A stretch of 40,381 nt of DNA from Bacteroidales bacterium (GCA_024401855.1 JAKSKH010000021.1:1-40381); one strand, 5' to 3'; counted from the stretch's first letter, positions 16,139-24,219 are shown. Notes: a model not told the origin generated them from the sequence alone. Made by a program: numbers and translations.

Positions 16139-16992
16139 TTTATATCAATAAAATTAACTTTTATGTTATCTCCTATTGACAAGATGGCGTATGATGCATT
16201 GTCGGCATTGTCCTCAAGACAATCCAAAACCAGGAATTCCACTCCCTTGAACAGGGTATCCTCCCGATAATGGTCATGTCCGCTTATCACCAGATCGACT
16301 CCGTATCTTGAGAAAAGATCCGCCAGATCATATGTCTCCTCAAGAGCAAAGTTGCTCGTATGTCCTTGGGAAAAGTCCTTCATGAAGAAATGGGTGTGAG
16401 TGAACACTATTATGTTCCTGTATGCTCCGGACTTTTCTTCCAGTATGTTTTCAAGCCAGGCACGCTGGCTCGTTCCAAGTGTGCCTCCCCCGGATTCAAG
16501 CGATATATAAAGGTCTTTTGCCGAAGGTGCAACCACTTCGAACCAGTATGTGGACGCATTGAAATTGCTGCGGAAATCCTTCCACCTCCCGAAATAAAGG
16601 TCATGGTTACCTGCGGTCAGAAACAATCTGCGGCCCGCATCGGCAATGGGAGCGGTATGGCTTGTGAATGTCCCGAATCCGTCTTTTCCGTTTTCAAGGT
16701 CCCCCAGGCAGAGCAGGAACGGTGAAGCCTGAATATCGGAGAGGTATGCGTTTACAAACCTGTCAAGATTATTTGTACTCCCGTCAATATGTGTATCAGA
16801 GAACACATAAAGCAGATAATTGTCGGACCCGGCTTTTACAGACTCGTTCCCGTGTATCGCATTGTACTCCATGGACTGCTCGAACCGCTGGTTCGCAGTT
16901 TCCCCTTCCGGAGCTATCATCCCCCTGAAATAATATTTGTCACAGGCTGTCAAGCCTGAAAAAAGAACAGCTATTATCAGAAACCTTTTCAT
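16135..16992 (-). CDS. Calcineurin-like metallophosphoesterase lipoprotein
   Basis: 285 residues from MKRFLIIAVLFSGLTAC (ATG 16990-16992); the upstream ATG at 17013 would overlap the barrel gene and add residues before the signal. Cys 17 is the lipid acceptor. Metallophosphoesterase motifs are FSDTHIDG (64-71), LGDLENG (96-102), AGNHDLYF (127-134), FTHTHFF and ISGHDHYRED, all conserved, so the dimetal centre should be intact. Its substrate is unknown. It ends with a 4-base overlap with the M28 gene and begins 10 bases after the outer-membrane barrel gene. Related but longer phosphoesterases occur at 18247 and 30450. Confidence 0.82.
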   Translation of the reverse strand: MKRFLIIAVLFSGLTACDKYYFRGMIAPEGETANQRFEQSMEYNAIHGNESVKAGSDNYLLYVFSDTHIDGSTNNLDRFVNAYLSDIQASPFLLCLGDLENGKDGFGTFTSHTAPIADAGRRLFLTAGNHDLYFGRWKDFRSNFNASTYWFEVVAPSAKDLYISLESGGGTLGTSQRAWLENILEEKSGAYRNIIVFTHTHFFMKDFSQGHTSNFALEETYDLADLFSRYGVDLVISGHDHYREDTLFKGVEFLVLDCLEDNADNASYAILSIGDNIKVNFIDIK

Positions 16993-17002
16993 ATCTCTTC
17001 TC

Positions 17003-17704
17003 TCAGAATTCATATCTCAACCCAACTTTTGTATCTATACCATAGAAAGATACTATCTGATGGAACATCCCGGACTGTTTTACCTGAACCGTTGCCAGCA
17101 GGCTCAAGCTGTCGCTTAAATCATAGTGTCCGTCTATGAAAAACATGGGCTGCCACATCCGTTCATACTCATATTCATTATAGTTTGTGATTCCTCCTCC
17201 TGCATTCCACCGGCTTGTAGACGGCCTGACATTGAAAGATACTCTGTAAACCATATCCACAGGCTTCTCCCCGACATAAGGGCCTTCAGCATTTCTGTCG
17301 GTATTGAATATGCCCCTGTAGAAAAGACCTGCCTGGACGCTTACGAAATCCATCCTGTACCCAAAGCTTGCAGCCGTAACGAATTCGGCGCTCTTATACT
17401 TGAAAAGATTCCTGTAGTTAAGCGTTCCATCAAGGAAAAGCTCTCCTACAGGCAAAGGGAACTTCGGAGTAAAAGTGACAGATCCGGAAAAGACTCCGGC
17501 TGTAAGCACTTCCGCATCCGCCTTCAGTTCGAAATGCTTCCCGAAAGGGACAAAGCCTCTTATGTCCAGACCTCCGTAATTTCTCCATGTATTGTTGTAG
17601 CCGTAATTCCCCAATACCGTAACGGAGCTGCCTGATGAGTCATTTGTACGGGCAGACAATGTTGTGCCGGCAAGCATTATCAATAAAAATATACTTTTTC
17701 TCAT
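17003..17704 (-). CDS. Outer-membrane beta-barrel protein
   Basis: 233 residues. The signal peptide ends near LSA (16-18). The mature sequence alternates hydrophobic and polar residues with Tyr- and Phe-rich strands and Gly-rich turns, and ends in LRYEF with a C-terminal aromatic residue, as needed by the barrel-assembly machinery. Eight to ten strands are plausible. No named family is recognised. It is the first gene of the minus-strand operon that continues through the phosphoesterase, two peptidases, fabG and comF, and it has the best promoter in this part of the window (17741-17771). Its role, whether channel or adhesin, cannot be inferred. Confidence 0.65.
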   Translation of the reverse strand: MRKSIFLLIMLAGTTLSARTNDSSGSSVTVLGNYGYNNTWRNYGGLDIRGFVPFGKHFELKADAEVLTAGVFSGSVTFTPKFPLPVGELFLDGTLNYRNLFKYKSAEFVTAASFGYRMDFVSVQAGLFYRGIFNTDRNAEGPYVGEKPVDMVYRVSFNVRPSTSRWNAGGGITNYNEYEYERMWQPMFFIDGHYDLSDSLSLLATVQVKQSGMFHQIVSFYGIDTKVGLRYEF

Positions 17705-17740
17705 AAATTTCTCAACGCGTACTATCTAACTAATACACCT

Positions 17741-17771
17741 CAAAAATAAGGCGATAATTTCAATCCACAAA
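17741..17771 (-). promoter_or_regulatory. Complete Bacteroidota-type promoter TTTG-N19-TATTTTTG
   Basis: On the minus strand TTTG (17768-17771) is followed after exactly 19 bases by TATTTTTG (17741-17748), both elements agreeing with the -33/-7 consensus of the phylum. It stands 36 bases before the barrel gene start and is expected to drive the six-gene operon. Confidence 0.65.
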
Positions 17772-17793
17772 AATATTTTTCAAAAAAAAAATA

Positions 17794-17801
17794 TATCTTT
17801 G
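17794..17801 (+). promoter_or_regulatory. -7 box TATCTTTG for the small lipoprotein gene
   Basis: TATCTTTG followed by CACC is a near-ideal -7 element, 20 bases before the ATG at 17822. It diverges from the promoter at 17741-17771. No good -33 element is seen in the A-rich stretch before it. Confidence 0.55.
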
Positions 17802-17821
17802 CACCCAAAATATTTGGAAAA

Positions 17822-18178
17822 ATGAAGAAACTTATCAAAATCATGGCTCTTGCGCTTGCATTTGTCGCAACGGCCGCCCTTTGCAGTTCATGCGAAGAAA
17901 AGAATGATGATCCCGTCGTTGTAGAGTCTTTCTGGTACTATGATATTCATCAAATCAGCACTACGTATTCAGATTTTTCAGCTGTGACCAGCCAGCTCAA
18001 GTACATCCAGAAATATGGAGTATCACAATCTGACTCTCAGACGGAATGGAACCGTTTCATCTCAGCCGTTGATGACAGCAAGGTTGTTGCAGACAAGGGT
18101 TCTCTTGAGATTACTCTTAACTGGTATGCAAACGAAAAGGCAAAGCCTGTGAAAATCGGGTCAAAGACCTGGAAATAA
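17822..18178 (+). CDS. Small lipoprotein of unknown function
   Basis: 118 residues. The signal MKKLIKIMALALAFVATAAL ends with CSSC, Cys 24 as the acceptor. The mature part (about 94 residues) begins EEKNDDPVVVE, acidic after the lipid as in exported Bacteroidota lipoproteins, then FWYYDIHQISTTYSDF and a C-terminal strand-like segment LEITLNWYANEK. No family is recognised. It is a single-gene unit with its own -7 box and its own terminator (18197-18234). Confidence 0.7.
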   Translation: MKKLIKIMALALAFVATAALCSSCEEKNDDPVVVESFWYYDIHQISTTYSDFSAVTSQLKYIQKYGVSQSDSQTEWNRFISAVDDSKVVADKGSLEITLNWYANEKAKPVKIGSKTWK

Positions 18179-18196
18179 TTCCATTGAACAATTAAG

Positions 18197-18234
18197 AAAG
18201 CGGCCGGCATACAAACATGCTGACCGCTTTTTCT
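18197..18234 (+). terminator. Rho-independent terminator
   Basis: AAAGCGGCCGGCAT (18197-18210) pairs with ATGCTGACCGCTTT (18217-18230) around a six-base loop, with one mismatch and one G-U pair, followed by TTCTTTTT. It lies 19 bases after the lipoprotein stop. The A run on the left also lets it serve the convergent phosphoesterase gene. Confidence 0.75.
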
Positions 18235-18246
18235 TTTTCAAAACTT

Positions 18247-19836
18247 CTATTCCAGGATAAACCTGCCCTCCCTACCCGATACTCTCCACCAAAGTACGGA
18301 CGGGTCCCCCTCCTGAGGATCGTCGTTATCAACAAAACCTACATTGAGCAGGAATTCTCCGTCCTTGACATATTTGGACGGTATGCAGACCTTGCCGTCG
18401 TCTGAGGGGATGAAACTGTATTCCAAGTTCCGTCCGCCCGACTTGAAAATAACAAATATCTTGTCAGTCGCCTGTATGTCATCGTGAGTACGGACTGCAA
18501 CTTCTATGTCTTTCTTCTTTCTGGTTACATCAAATTCAAACCATCCGTCATCAACGCCGCTCCAATCCCAACTTTCATTCACGTCGTATGGCTCACGGCA
18601 CTCTATTGTCATTTTCTGACCGGGAGCGAGACGGCGTACATGGTCGGTAAGAACCGATGATTCTCCGGCCACCTCCTTCATCTTTCCATTGAATTCATAG
18701 CCACAGACTCTTGACACCGGAATCAGTCCCGGCTCAACTCCGCACCTGTTGACGGCCTTGACTTCAATCAGTCTGGTTTCTCCCCCTGCAAGCACCGTCT
18801 CCAGATGCGAGGGAATGAACTCCATACCTTTGACTGAGGGAATATCCATTTTAAAGAGCATATCCTGCTCAAGAGGATTGCATGCAGTCAAATCAAATGT
18901 AAACTCCGCAGGTGCCGCCTCGTCAAAATTCAGATACGGAACTTTAAGATACCTGCCGGACAGCATCATTTCCACGCGGGCCGCAGTTTTCGGATTGACA
19001 AGGTCGTTGGGGAGCATTGTCCCAACAGGGATATTGGCAATAGCCGGCTTTCCTTCACGGGCCGTCACAAGCATATAGTGATCTACTTCCCCCACTTCCG
19101 GTCCACGCATTCCCGACTCCCCACCGGCTGTAGCAAGCACATAATATTCCATTCCCCCACGTACTTCGTAATAATACATATGCGTATGTCCGGAAAACAC
19201 GGTATACTGATGTCCATGAAGCATAGCATCAATCTCCTCATATCCTCCATGGTTCTTCGGATACCACAAAGGGCTGTGCATAAACACATAAATATGTCTT
19301 CCGCTCCATCCGTCCAGGACCTTCCGGAAATATTCCACCTGCTCGGGGGACACATTACGTCCGTGATGCTCTTCACTGTCCAGCGCAAGAAAAAGGTCGG
19401 GTCCTACACTGAAACTGTAATAGCTTGTTCCGAAACGCCTTACGAATTCATCCGTCATTGTCTGGTTTGTCAGGTCATGGTTGCCACCGACAAAAAAGAA
19501 AGGAGCATCCAGCCTGCCGAGGCGTTCAATAATGTCATCCCACATTGGAACCGCGTATTTCACGTCACTGACAAAACCTTCAATAAGATCTCCGACGGTA
19601 ATCACAAAATCCGGAGAAATGCGGTTGATTTCATCAATTGCAGTTTCGAATACGCCGTTCTCCTCTCCCCCCTTCTTGTCCGGAAGCACAACAAACTTGT
19701 AATTCCCCGTACCGAATACAGGTTCCTGTGTCCAAGGTTTCTTTTCCGTCGCAAGGTCACTTGTAAATGTTTGTGCCAACGATGACATACAAATGCAGAC
19801 AGCCGCCAAGGCAACAATAAGACTTTTTACATTCAT
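18247..19836 (-). CDS. Secreted metallophosphoesterase with a C-terminal beta domain
   Basis: 529 residues from ATG 19834-19836; the codon before is GTG. A type I signal peptide ends at SLAQ (about 22). The phosphoesterase domain covers ~35-290: FVVLPDKKGG (a D-x-H-like position replaced by DKK), TVGDLIEGF, VGGNHDLTN, VFMHSPLWYP and SGHTHMYYYEV. The usual first motif GDxH is thus unusual, while the later metal-binding His and Asp residues are present. The remaining ~240 residues are beta-rich and carry W-D-W-S-G and FVDNDDPQEGD segments, perhaps a carbohydrate-binding-like module. The substrate is unknown. It is transcribed alone; a 37-base dyad and a -7 box lie in its upstream region. Confidence 0.78.
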   Translation of the reverse strand: MNVKSLIVALAAVCICMSSLAQTFTSDLATEKKPWTQEPVFGTGNYKFVVLPDKKGGEENGVFETAIDEINRISPDFVITVGDLIEGFVSDVKYAVPMWDDIIERLGRLDAPFFFVGGNHDLTNQTMTDEFVRRFGTSYYSFSVGPDLFLALDSEEHHGRNVSPEQVEYFRKVLDGWSGRHIYVFMHSPLWYPKNHGGYEEIDAMLHGHQYTVFSGHTHMYYYEVRGGMEYYVLATAGGESGMRGPEVGEVDHYMLVTAREGKPAIANIPVGTMLPNDLVNPKTAARVEMMLSGRYLKVPYLNFDEAAPAEFTFDLTACNPLEQDMLFKMDIPSVKGMEFIPSHLETVLAGGETRLIEVKAVNRCGVEPGLIPVSRVCGYEFNGKMKEVAGESSVLTDHVRRLAPGQKMTIECREPYDVNESWDWSGVDDGWFEFDVTRKKKDIEVAVRTHDDIQATDKIFVIFKSGGRNLEYSFIPSDDGKVCIPSKYVKDGEFLLNVGFVDNDDPQEGDPSVLWWRVSGREGRFILE

Positions 19837-19894
19837 CACAATTTCATTTTTAATATTAACCCTATCCAGAATGGTTTAAAAGAAGATTTTCTGT

Positions 19895-19931
19895 TAACAA
19901 AAAAGTTACTTATATTGTAACAGTTTTGTTA
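19895..19931. promoter_or_regulatory. Paired inverted TAACA-N4-TGTTA-type elements between divergent genes
   Basis: TAACAAAAAAGTTAC (19895-19909) and GTAACAGTTTTGTTA (19917-19931) form a 37-base dyad with 13 of 15 arm positions paired and a 7-base centre. Each arm is itself a TAACA-N4-TGTTA-like dyad, the right one perfect, the left with one change. It lies in the long leader of the phosphoesterase gene (59 bases before its ATG), between that gene's -7 box and its start. The same element occurs twice at 9715-9752. Confidence 0.5.
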
Positions 19932-19967
19932 TTCGGCTCTTCGGTGGCATATAACCTCCTCTTTTCA

Positions 19968-19975
19968 CAAATATA
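19968..19975 (-). promoter_or_regulatory. -7 box TATATTTG for the phosphoesterase gene
   Basis: Minus-strand TATATTTG matches the TAnnTTTG consensus. It lies about 130 bases before the start codon at 19836, so the message would carry a long leader containing the dyad at 19895-19931. Confidence 0.45.
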
Positions 19976-19996
19976 AGAAGAAATATCATGCAGGCC

Positions 19997-20024
19997 GTTA
20001 ACAAATTTGGCTAACTTGCGTCTG
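19997..20024 (+). promoter_or_regulatory. Candidate ECF-type promoter GTTAAC-N16-CGTCTG
   Basis: GTTAAC (19997-20002) is followed after 16 bases by CGTCTG (20019-20024), the AAC / CGTC layout of ECF promoters. The start of the first DUF4252 gene is 20 bases further on. No TAnnTTTG box fits here, which supports control by the sigma factor encoded in the same operon. The same 16-base spacing appears at 38449-38476. A GTTA-N4-TAAC dyad (20024-20035) overlaps the end. Confidence 0.4.
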
Positions 20025-20044
20025 TTATATGTAACGACTCAAAA

Positions 20045-20548
20045 ATGAAAAAGACCATAATTGTCATTTGCCTTGTCATGTCCGTCCTTGCCTGCCATGC
20101 AAGAATTGGAGAAGGCTCAGTACCAAAAGAGAGACTTATATCTCTGGTAAATCACTATAACGGCACCGACGGTGTGGAGGTCATACAGGCGGGAACGCTT
20201 AAAACCGCCGCATTGAAAGCGCTTGTAAGCATTGCCGCGAAAGCCGATGGGGACGGCAGAGCCAACGAACTGATAAAAATTATCAACGGGATAAAAAAGG
20301 TTGCAATATTTGATTTCAGCGACTGTTCGGAGGAAAAAGCCGAAGAAATCAACAGAAAACTGAGCAAAATGCTTGGCCCGGCAGAACTTCTCATGGAAGC
20401 AAAAGATGATGACGGCGACGCCATGAGAATGTATGGAATCCTCAATGATTCGGACTCTTCAATCAGGGATTTTGTCATGTATTCACCTGGAGAACGCACT
20501 TTGATATGCTTTTTCGGAAAGATTTCACGGATAGATTCCTTGCGCTGA
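20045..20548 (+). CDS. DUF4252 protein, first gene of an ECF sigma operon
   Basis: 167 residues. The N-terminus MKKTIIVICLVMSVLAC may be a lipoprotein signal with Cys 17. Residues ~25-165 follow the DUF4252 pattern: a helix (KERLISLVNHYNG), VEVIQAGTLKTAAL, a loop with charged residues, IKKVAIFDFSDC and ELLMEAKDDDGDAMRMYG, then DFVMYSPGERTLICFFGKI. DUF4252 proteins are exported Bacteroidota proteins of unknown function, commonly next to ECF sigma genes. Its 3' end overlaps the sigma gene by 43 bases, an unusually deep overlap. A second DUF4252 gene (21352) closes the same operon. A sensing or target role in the envelope response is inferred. Confidence 0.72.
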   Translation: MKKTIIVICLVMSVLACHARIGEGSVPKERLISLVNHYNGTDGVEVIQAGTLKTAALKALVSIAAKADGDGRANELIKIINGIKKVAIFDFSDCSEEKAEEINRKLSKMLGPAELLMEAKDDDGDAMRMYGILNDSDSSIRDFVMYSPGERTLICFFGKISRIDSLR

Positions 20549-20997
20549 GTGACACACTTTATAAAGTCGCCTATTACATTCTCGAGTCAAGGGAAGACGC
20601 CGAGGATGCAGTGCAGGATTTATACATAAAGCTCTGGAGATCCGCAGACATCATTAAAAAAGTTGAAAATCCGAAGGCTTATTGCATTTCCATGATGAAA
20701 AACCTCTGTATAGACAGAATCCGGAAATCAAAAAGAATGCAAGAGGAAGAAATAACATGGGACATTCCGGAAGATGAAGACATGGCTGGAGGAATTGATG
20801 CCAGAGATACGCTTAACAACATGCGCGAGGGGATGCATGTTCTCTCCGACACCGAAAGGAAGATGGTGGAATTGAAACTGTTCGACGACAAGACTTATAA
20901 GGAAATAAGCGAAATCACAGGGCTGGACATACTTACGGAAAGGGTAATCTTGAGCCACGCACGAAAAAAACTGAAAGAATACCATGAAAAACATTGA
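20506..20997 (+). CDS. ECF RNA polymerase sigma factor
   Basis: 163 residues. Region 2 reads FTDRFLALSDTLYKVAYYIL, then EDAEDAVQDLYIKLWRS and AYCISMMKNLCIDRIRKSKR, the -10 binding and core-binding helices. Region 4 is LSDTERKMVELKLFDDKTYKEISEITG, followed by TERVILSHARKKLKEY, the -35 binding HTH. The linker is short, without a signal-sensing extension. The start is inside the DUF4252 gene (43-base overlap) and the end overlaps the anti-sigma gene by 14 bases, so translation is coupled throughout. A candidate promoter of ECF type precedes the operon, which suggests positive autoregulation. Confidence 0.88.
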   Translation: MLFRKDFTDRFLALSDTLYKVAYYILESREDAEDAVQDLYIKLWRSADIIKKVENPKAYCISMMKNLCIDRIRKSKRMQEEEITWDIPEDEDMAGGIDARDTLNNMREGMHVLSDTERKMVELKLFDDKTYKEISEITGLDILTERVILSHARKKLKEYHEKH

Positions 20998-21355
20998 AGA
21001 CATTGAAAAAATGAGCGTCCGCGAACTCGAATGCGCAGCAGAGAACTCACGGGTCGAAATCCCCGGAGGTCTGAAAGCCGGCCTGGAGCGCGCCATTTCC
21101 AGGGAAATCCGGCGCAGGACATTCGTCAGATGCGGAGCGGGAGCCGCGATAGTAACGGCAGCCTGTATTATGGCGGTCATTTTAATGTCGGGTAATCCCA
21201 AAGACAGTTTCAATGACCCTGAAGAGGCTTACGCCCAGATAGAAAAGACCTTCTCACTCATCTCTTCAAAGATGGAAAGAGGGTTGGAGATAGTTTCAAA
21301 CGCAGAACCCGCAGTGGAAAAGACAAACGGAATATATAACAACAAGAGAATATGA
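20984..21355 (+). CDS. Probable anti-sigma factor, single-pass membrane protein
   Basis: 123 residues. A soluble N-terminal part (about 1-45; MSVRELECAAENSRVEIPGG and a basic segment EIRRRTFVRC) precedes one membrane helix at about 50-68 (GAGAAIVTAACIMAVILMSG), followed by an outside acidic helix with YAQIEKTFSLISSKMERGLE. It overlaps the sigma gene by 14 bases and the second DUF4252 gene by 4. The cytoplasmic part is much shorter than FecR-type anti-sigma factors and has no zinc-binding motif of the ZAS type. The role is inferred from position and topology. Confidence 0.65.
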   Translation: MKNIEDIEKMSVRELECAAENSRVEIPGGLKAGLERAISREIRRRTFVRCGAGAAIVTAACIMAVILMSGNPKDSFNDPEEAYAQIEKTFSLISSKMERGLEIVSNAEPAVEKTNGIYNNKRI

Positions 21356-21843
21356 AGAAAACACTTTTGGCAATTCTGATACTGATTTCCGCTTCCGTAT
21401 CAGTATCGGCACAGGACGGAAAATCCATCTACAACAAATATTCGGATTCGGAGAATGTGAGCGCCGTATATATCTCTCCGGCAATGTTCCGCCTGATAGG
21501 CCGGCTTCCGGAAACGGCGATGAGGGGATCGTCTATGGATTTCTCTTCAATTGTCAGCAACTTGCGTGGCATGTATGTATTGGAGAGCAAGAACAGCAAT
21601 ATAAATAACAACTTGAGGAAAGATGCATTAAAATTCATAAATACAGGGAAATATGAATTGTTAATGGAAGTAAAGGATAATGGTGAAACAGTAAATGTAT
21701 TTACAGCCGGAAAGGATGACAGTGTGAGCAGTTTTGTTCTCATTGCAAACGAAGAAGATACATGCACGTTCATCTGCCTTGACGGGAACATGTCCAGAAA
21801 ACAATTGGAAAGGATCATTGCGGGCGCTTCCCAGTCGAAATAA
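21352..21843 (+). CDS. DUF4252 protein, last gene of the ECF sigma operon
   Basis: 163 residues. The signal peptide MKKTLLAILILISASVSVSA is cleaved before QDG. The body shows the DUF4252 layout: NKYSDSENVSAVYISPAMF, a helical stretch with INNNLRKDALKFI, YELLMEVKDNGETVNVFT and SSFVLIANEEDTCTFICLDG. It is exported without a lipoprotein signal, unlike its partner at 20045, with which it shares the fold but little identity by eye. It begins within the last codons of the anti-sigma gene (4-base overlap). It is AT-rich in the middle (21590-21730). Its function is unknown. Confidence 0.75.
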   Translation: MKKTLLAILILISASVSVSAQDGKSIYNKYSDSENVSAVYISPAMFRLIGRLPETAMRGSSMDFSSIVSNLRGMYVLESKNSNINNNLRKDALKFINTGKYELLMEVKDNGETVNVFTAGKDDSVSSFVLIANEEDTCTFICLDGNMSRKQLERIIAGASQSK

Positions 21844-21848
21844 TTGTT

Positions 21849-21856
21849 TATATTTG
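21849..21856 (+). promoter_or_regulatory. -7 box TATATTTG before the fucosidase operon
   Basis: TATATTTG immediately after the DUF4252 stop matches TAnnTTTG, with the ATG at 21881 24 bases downstream. A TTG at 21818-21820 is too far (28 bases), so only the -7 half is convincing. It separates the glycan operon from the sigma operon. Confidence 0.5.
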
Positions 21857-21880
21857 CGTAATAACGTAATTCATACAATC

Positions 21881-23221
21881 ATGAAGAAAATCATTGTTCT
21901 GGCATTGGCCGCAGTCCTTGCCGCCCCTTTCATCCGAGCTCAGGAAACCTATACCCCTGCACCGGAAAACATCGAAGCAAGAAAAGAATTCGCAAAGCAT
22001 CGTTTTGGAATATTCATCCATTGGGGAATATATTCCATGATGGCGGACGGTGAATGGATAATGAACAACCGCGATCTCAAATATGACGAATATTCCCGTC
22101 TTGCGGCAGGATTCTATCCTTCCAAGTTCAATGCGGAAGAATGGGTGAAGGTCTTCAAGGCGGCCGGCGCAAAATATATCACCATTACGTCCAGACACCA
22201 TGACGGATTCTCCATGTTCGGAACAAAGGCATCACCCTACAATATCGTTAATGCCACACCATTCAAAAGGGATGTAATCAAGGAACTCTCCGAAGCCTGC
22301 GCAAAGGAAGGAATCAAGCTTCACTTTTATTATTCCCATCTCGATTGGGGCAGGAACGACTATTTCCCGCTCGGAAATACAGGTCACAGCGCCGGACGTC
22401 CTGAAGGAGACGATACTTCATGGAACCACTACATTGATTTCATGTGCACCCAGCTCAGCGAACTTCTTACCAATTACGGCCCCATCGAGGGACTGTGGTT
22501 CGACGGCGTATGGGACAAGAGAGGGAAAGATTTCGAAGAACAGGGAAAAATCTGGCAGATTGAGAAGCAATACAAACTCATACATTCCCTGCAGCCGGCC
22601 TGCATTATCGGCAATAACCATCACCATGGGAATTTCGCCGGAGAAGACATGCAGATCTTCGAGAAAGACCTTCCCGGGAAGAATACAACGGGATTCGTGG
22701 AAGACAACGTAGTATCCGACACCCTTCCTCTCGAAACCTGCGAAACCATCAACAATTCATGGGGCTATTCCATGGATGACGACAGCTACAAGAGCAAGGA
22801 AGACCTCATCCGGTACCTTGTAAAAGCGGCGGGAAACGGAGCGAACTTCCTGCTTAACATCGGGCCCCGCCCAGATGGAACCCTCCCGGAAGAATCCGTG
22901 GAAAGGCTCCTGGCAATCGGACAATGGCTCGAAAAGTACGGAGAAAGCGTTTACGAAACGCAGCGGGGCTGCACCGGTGAAATGCCCTGGGGCATCACCA
23001 CTCAGAAAGACAACGTGCTTTACATTCACAACTTCAGCAACTGCGGAGCCGTTCTTGTACCCGTCAAGGGCAACAAGGCCGTCAGCGCGGTATGTCTGCA
23101 GGGCGGAGAGAAAGTGACATTCAAGCAGGTTGACGAAGGAATAGTGGTATCATTCCCCGCCTGCACCGGAGACTGCCCCGACCGGATTGTGAAGGTTACT
23201 TTCAAAAAAGACCTGAACTGA
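21881..23221 (+). CDS. Secreted GH29 alpha-L-fucosidase
   Basis: 446 residues from ATG 21881 (MKKIIVLALAAVLAAPFIRA, cleaved before QETY). An in-frame ATG at 21734 lies inside the DUF4252 gene and is rejected. Family signs: RFGIFIHWGIYSM (41-53), TITSRHHDGFSMF (101-113), HFYYSHLDWG and GLWFDGVWD with D208 as the nucleophile (the WFDG motif). The C-terminal part (after ~370) is a small beta domain. The enzyme removes alpha-L-fucose from host or plant glycans in the periplasm or at the surface. The acid/base residue of GH29 is not conserved in position and cannot be placed. The gene overlaps the next, an oxidoreductase, by one base, so fucose or a fucoside may be processed further by it. Confidence 0.9.
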   Translation: MKKIIVLALAAVLAAPFIRAQETYTPAPENIEARKEFAKHRFGIFIHWGIYSMMADGEWIMNNRDLKYDEYSRLAAGFYPSKFNAEEWVKVFKAAGAKYITITSRHHDGFSMFGTKASPYNIVNATPFKRDVIKELSEACAKEGIKLHFYYSHLDWGRNDYFPLGNTGHSAGRPEGDDTSWNHYIDFMCTQLSELLTNYGPIEGLWFDGVWDKRGKDFEEQGKIWQIEKQYKLIHSLQPACIIGNNHHHGNFAGEDMQIFEKDLPGKNTTGFVEDNVVSDTLPLETCETINNSWGYSMDDDSYKSKEDLIRYLVKAAGNGANFLLNIGPRPDGTLPEESVERLLAIGQWLEKYGESVYETQRGCTGEMPWGITTQKDNVLYIHNFSNCGAVLVPVKGNKAVSAVCLQGGEKVTFKQVDEGIVVSFPACTGDCPDRIVKVTFKKDLN

Positions 23222-24219
23222 TGCTGAGGTTCGGCATCGTCGGAACCGGCCGTATTAGCGACTGGGTTCTAAAAGGAGCCGTTCAAGACCCCAGATTCAA
23301 GGCTACGGCCGTATGCTCGAGGAGTGCAGACAGCGCGGAAGCGTTCATAAGGAAACATCCTGAGGCAATCAGCCCCGACGCATCCATCTTCACTTCTATC
23401 GGAGAAATGGCCCGCAGCGGTGCCGTTGATGCCGTTTACATAGGAACTCCGAATCATACGCATTGTCCATATACCGTAGAGGCACTGAAGGCGGGGGTGC
23501 ATGTTCTCTGCGAAAAGCCTCTGGCCTGCAACGCAGATGAAGTAAGGCAAATGATCAGGGCTTCCTCGGAAAGCGGGAAATGCCTGATGGAAGCCATGAT
23601 CTCAACCCTCAATCCCAACTTCCGCGCGGCAAGGGGAAAGATAGGCGATCTGGGGAAAATACGGCATTACAGTTCATCTTACTGCCAGTATTCTTCAAAG
23701 TACGAAGCGCTCAGGCAGGGCATCGTTTCCAATTCCTTCAATCCGCAAAGCGGTGGCGGGGCTCTCGCCGACATAGGAGTCTACACCACTTTTCCGCTGA
23801 CAGCCCTTTTCGGAAGGCCTCTCAGCGTAAAATCGAATGTAATCAAATATCCGACCGCATTCGGAGATACCGACATACAGGGAAGTATGCTGCTTGAATA
23901 TCCCGGAATGACGGCATCACTTGCATATTCAAAAGTGGTGGACAGCAAGCTCCCCACCGAAATATGCGGAGAAAACGGCAACATTCTTCTGGACGCTGTT
24001 CACATCTGCCGCAAAGCCAGTTTTGCACCCCATCAGGCACCATCTTCCGGCAGGGGTCCTGAATCAGCCGTGCAAATAATCAGCGAAGGTCTGCCCAAAG
24101 ACGAGTACTTCTATGAATTTGAGGAATTCATAAATACAGTGGAAGCCGGGAAAACGGAATCGGAAATCAATTCACACGAAATATCCCTCATCAACAGGGA
24201 AATCATGGACATGATATGA
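23221..24219 (+). CDS. Cytoplasmic Gfo/Idh/MocA-family oxidoreductase
   Basis: 332 residues. No signal peptide: it starts MLRFGIVGTGRISDWVL with the GxGxxG nucleotide loop. AVCSRSADSA, AVYIGTPNHTH, VLCEKPLACN (the EKP motif) and ADIGVYTTFPLTALFG complete the family core. Such enzymes act on sugars, inositols or other hydroxylated rings with NAD(P). The start codon overlaps the fucosidase stop by one base, and the end overlaps the outer-membrane protein gene by four. The pair fucosidase-oxidoreductase suggests use of the released sugar or aglycone, but the substrate is unknown. This one differs from the Tat-exported homologue at 8157. Confidence 0.85.
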   Translation: MLRFGIVGTGRISDWVLKGAVQDPRFKATAVCSRSADSAEAFIRKHPEAISPDASIFTSIGEMARSGAVDAVYIGTPNHTHCPYTVEALKAGVHVLCEKPLACNADEVRQMIRASSESGKCLMEAMISTLNPNFRAARGKIGDLGKIRHYSSSYCQYSSKYEALRQGIVSNSFNPQSGGGALADIGVYTTFPLTALFGRPLSVKSNVIKYPTAFGDTDIQGSMLLEYPGMTASLAYSKVVDSKLPTEICGENGNILLDAVHICRKASFAPHQAPSSGRGPESAVQIISEGLPKDEYFYEFEEFINTVEAGKTESEINSHEISLINREIMDMI

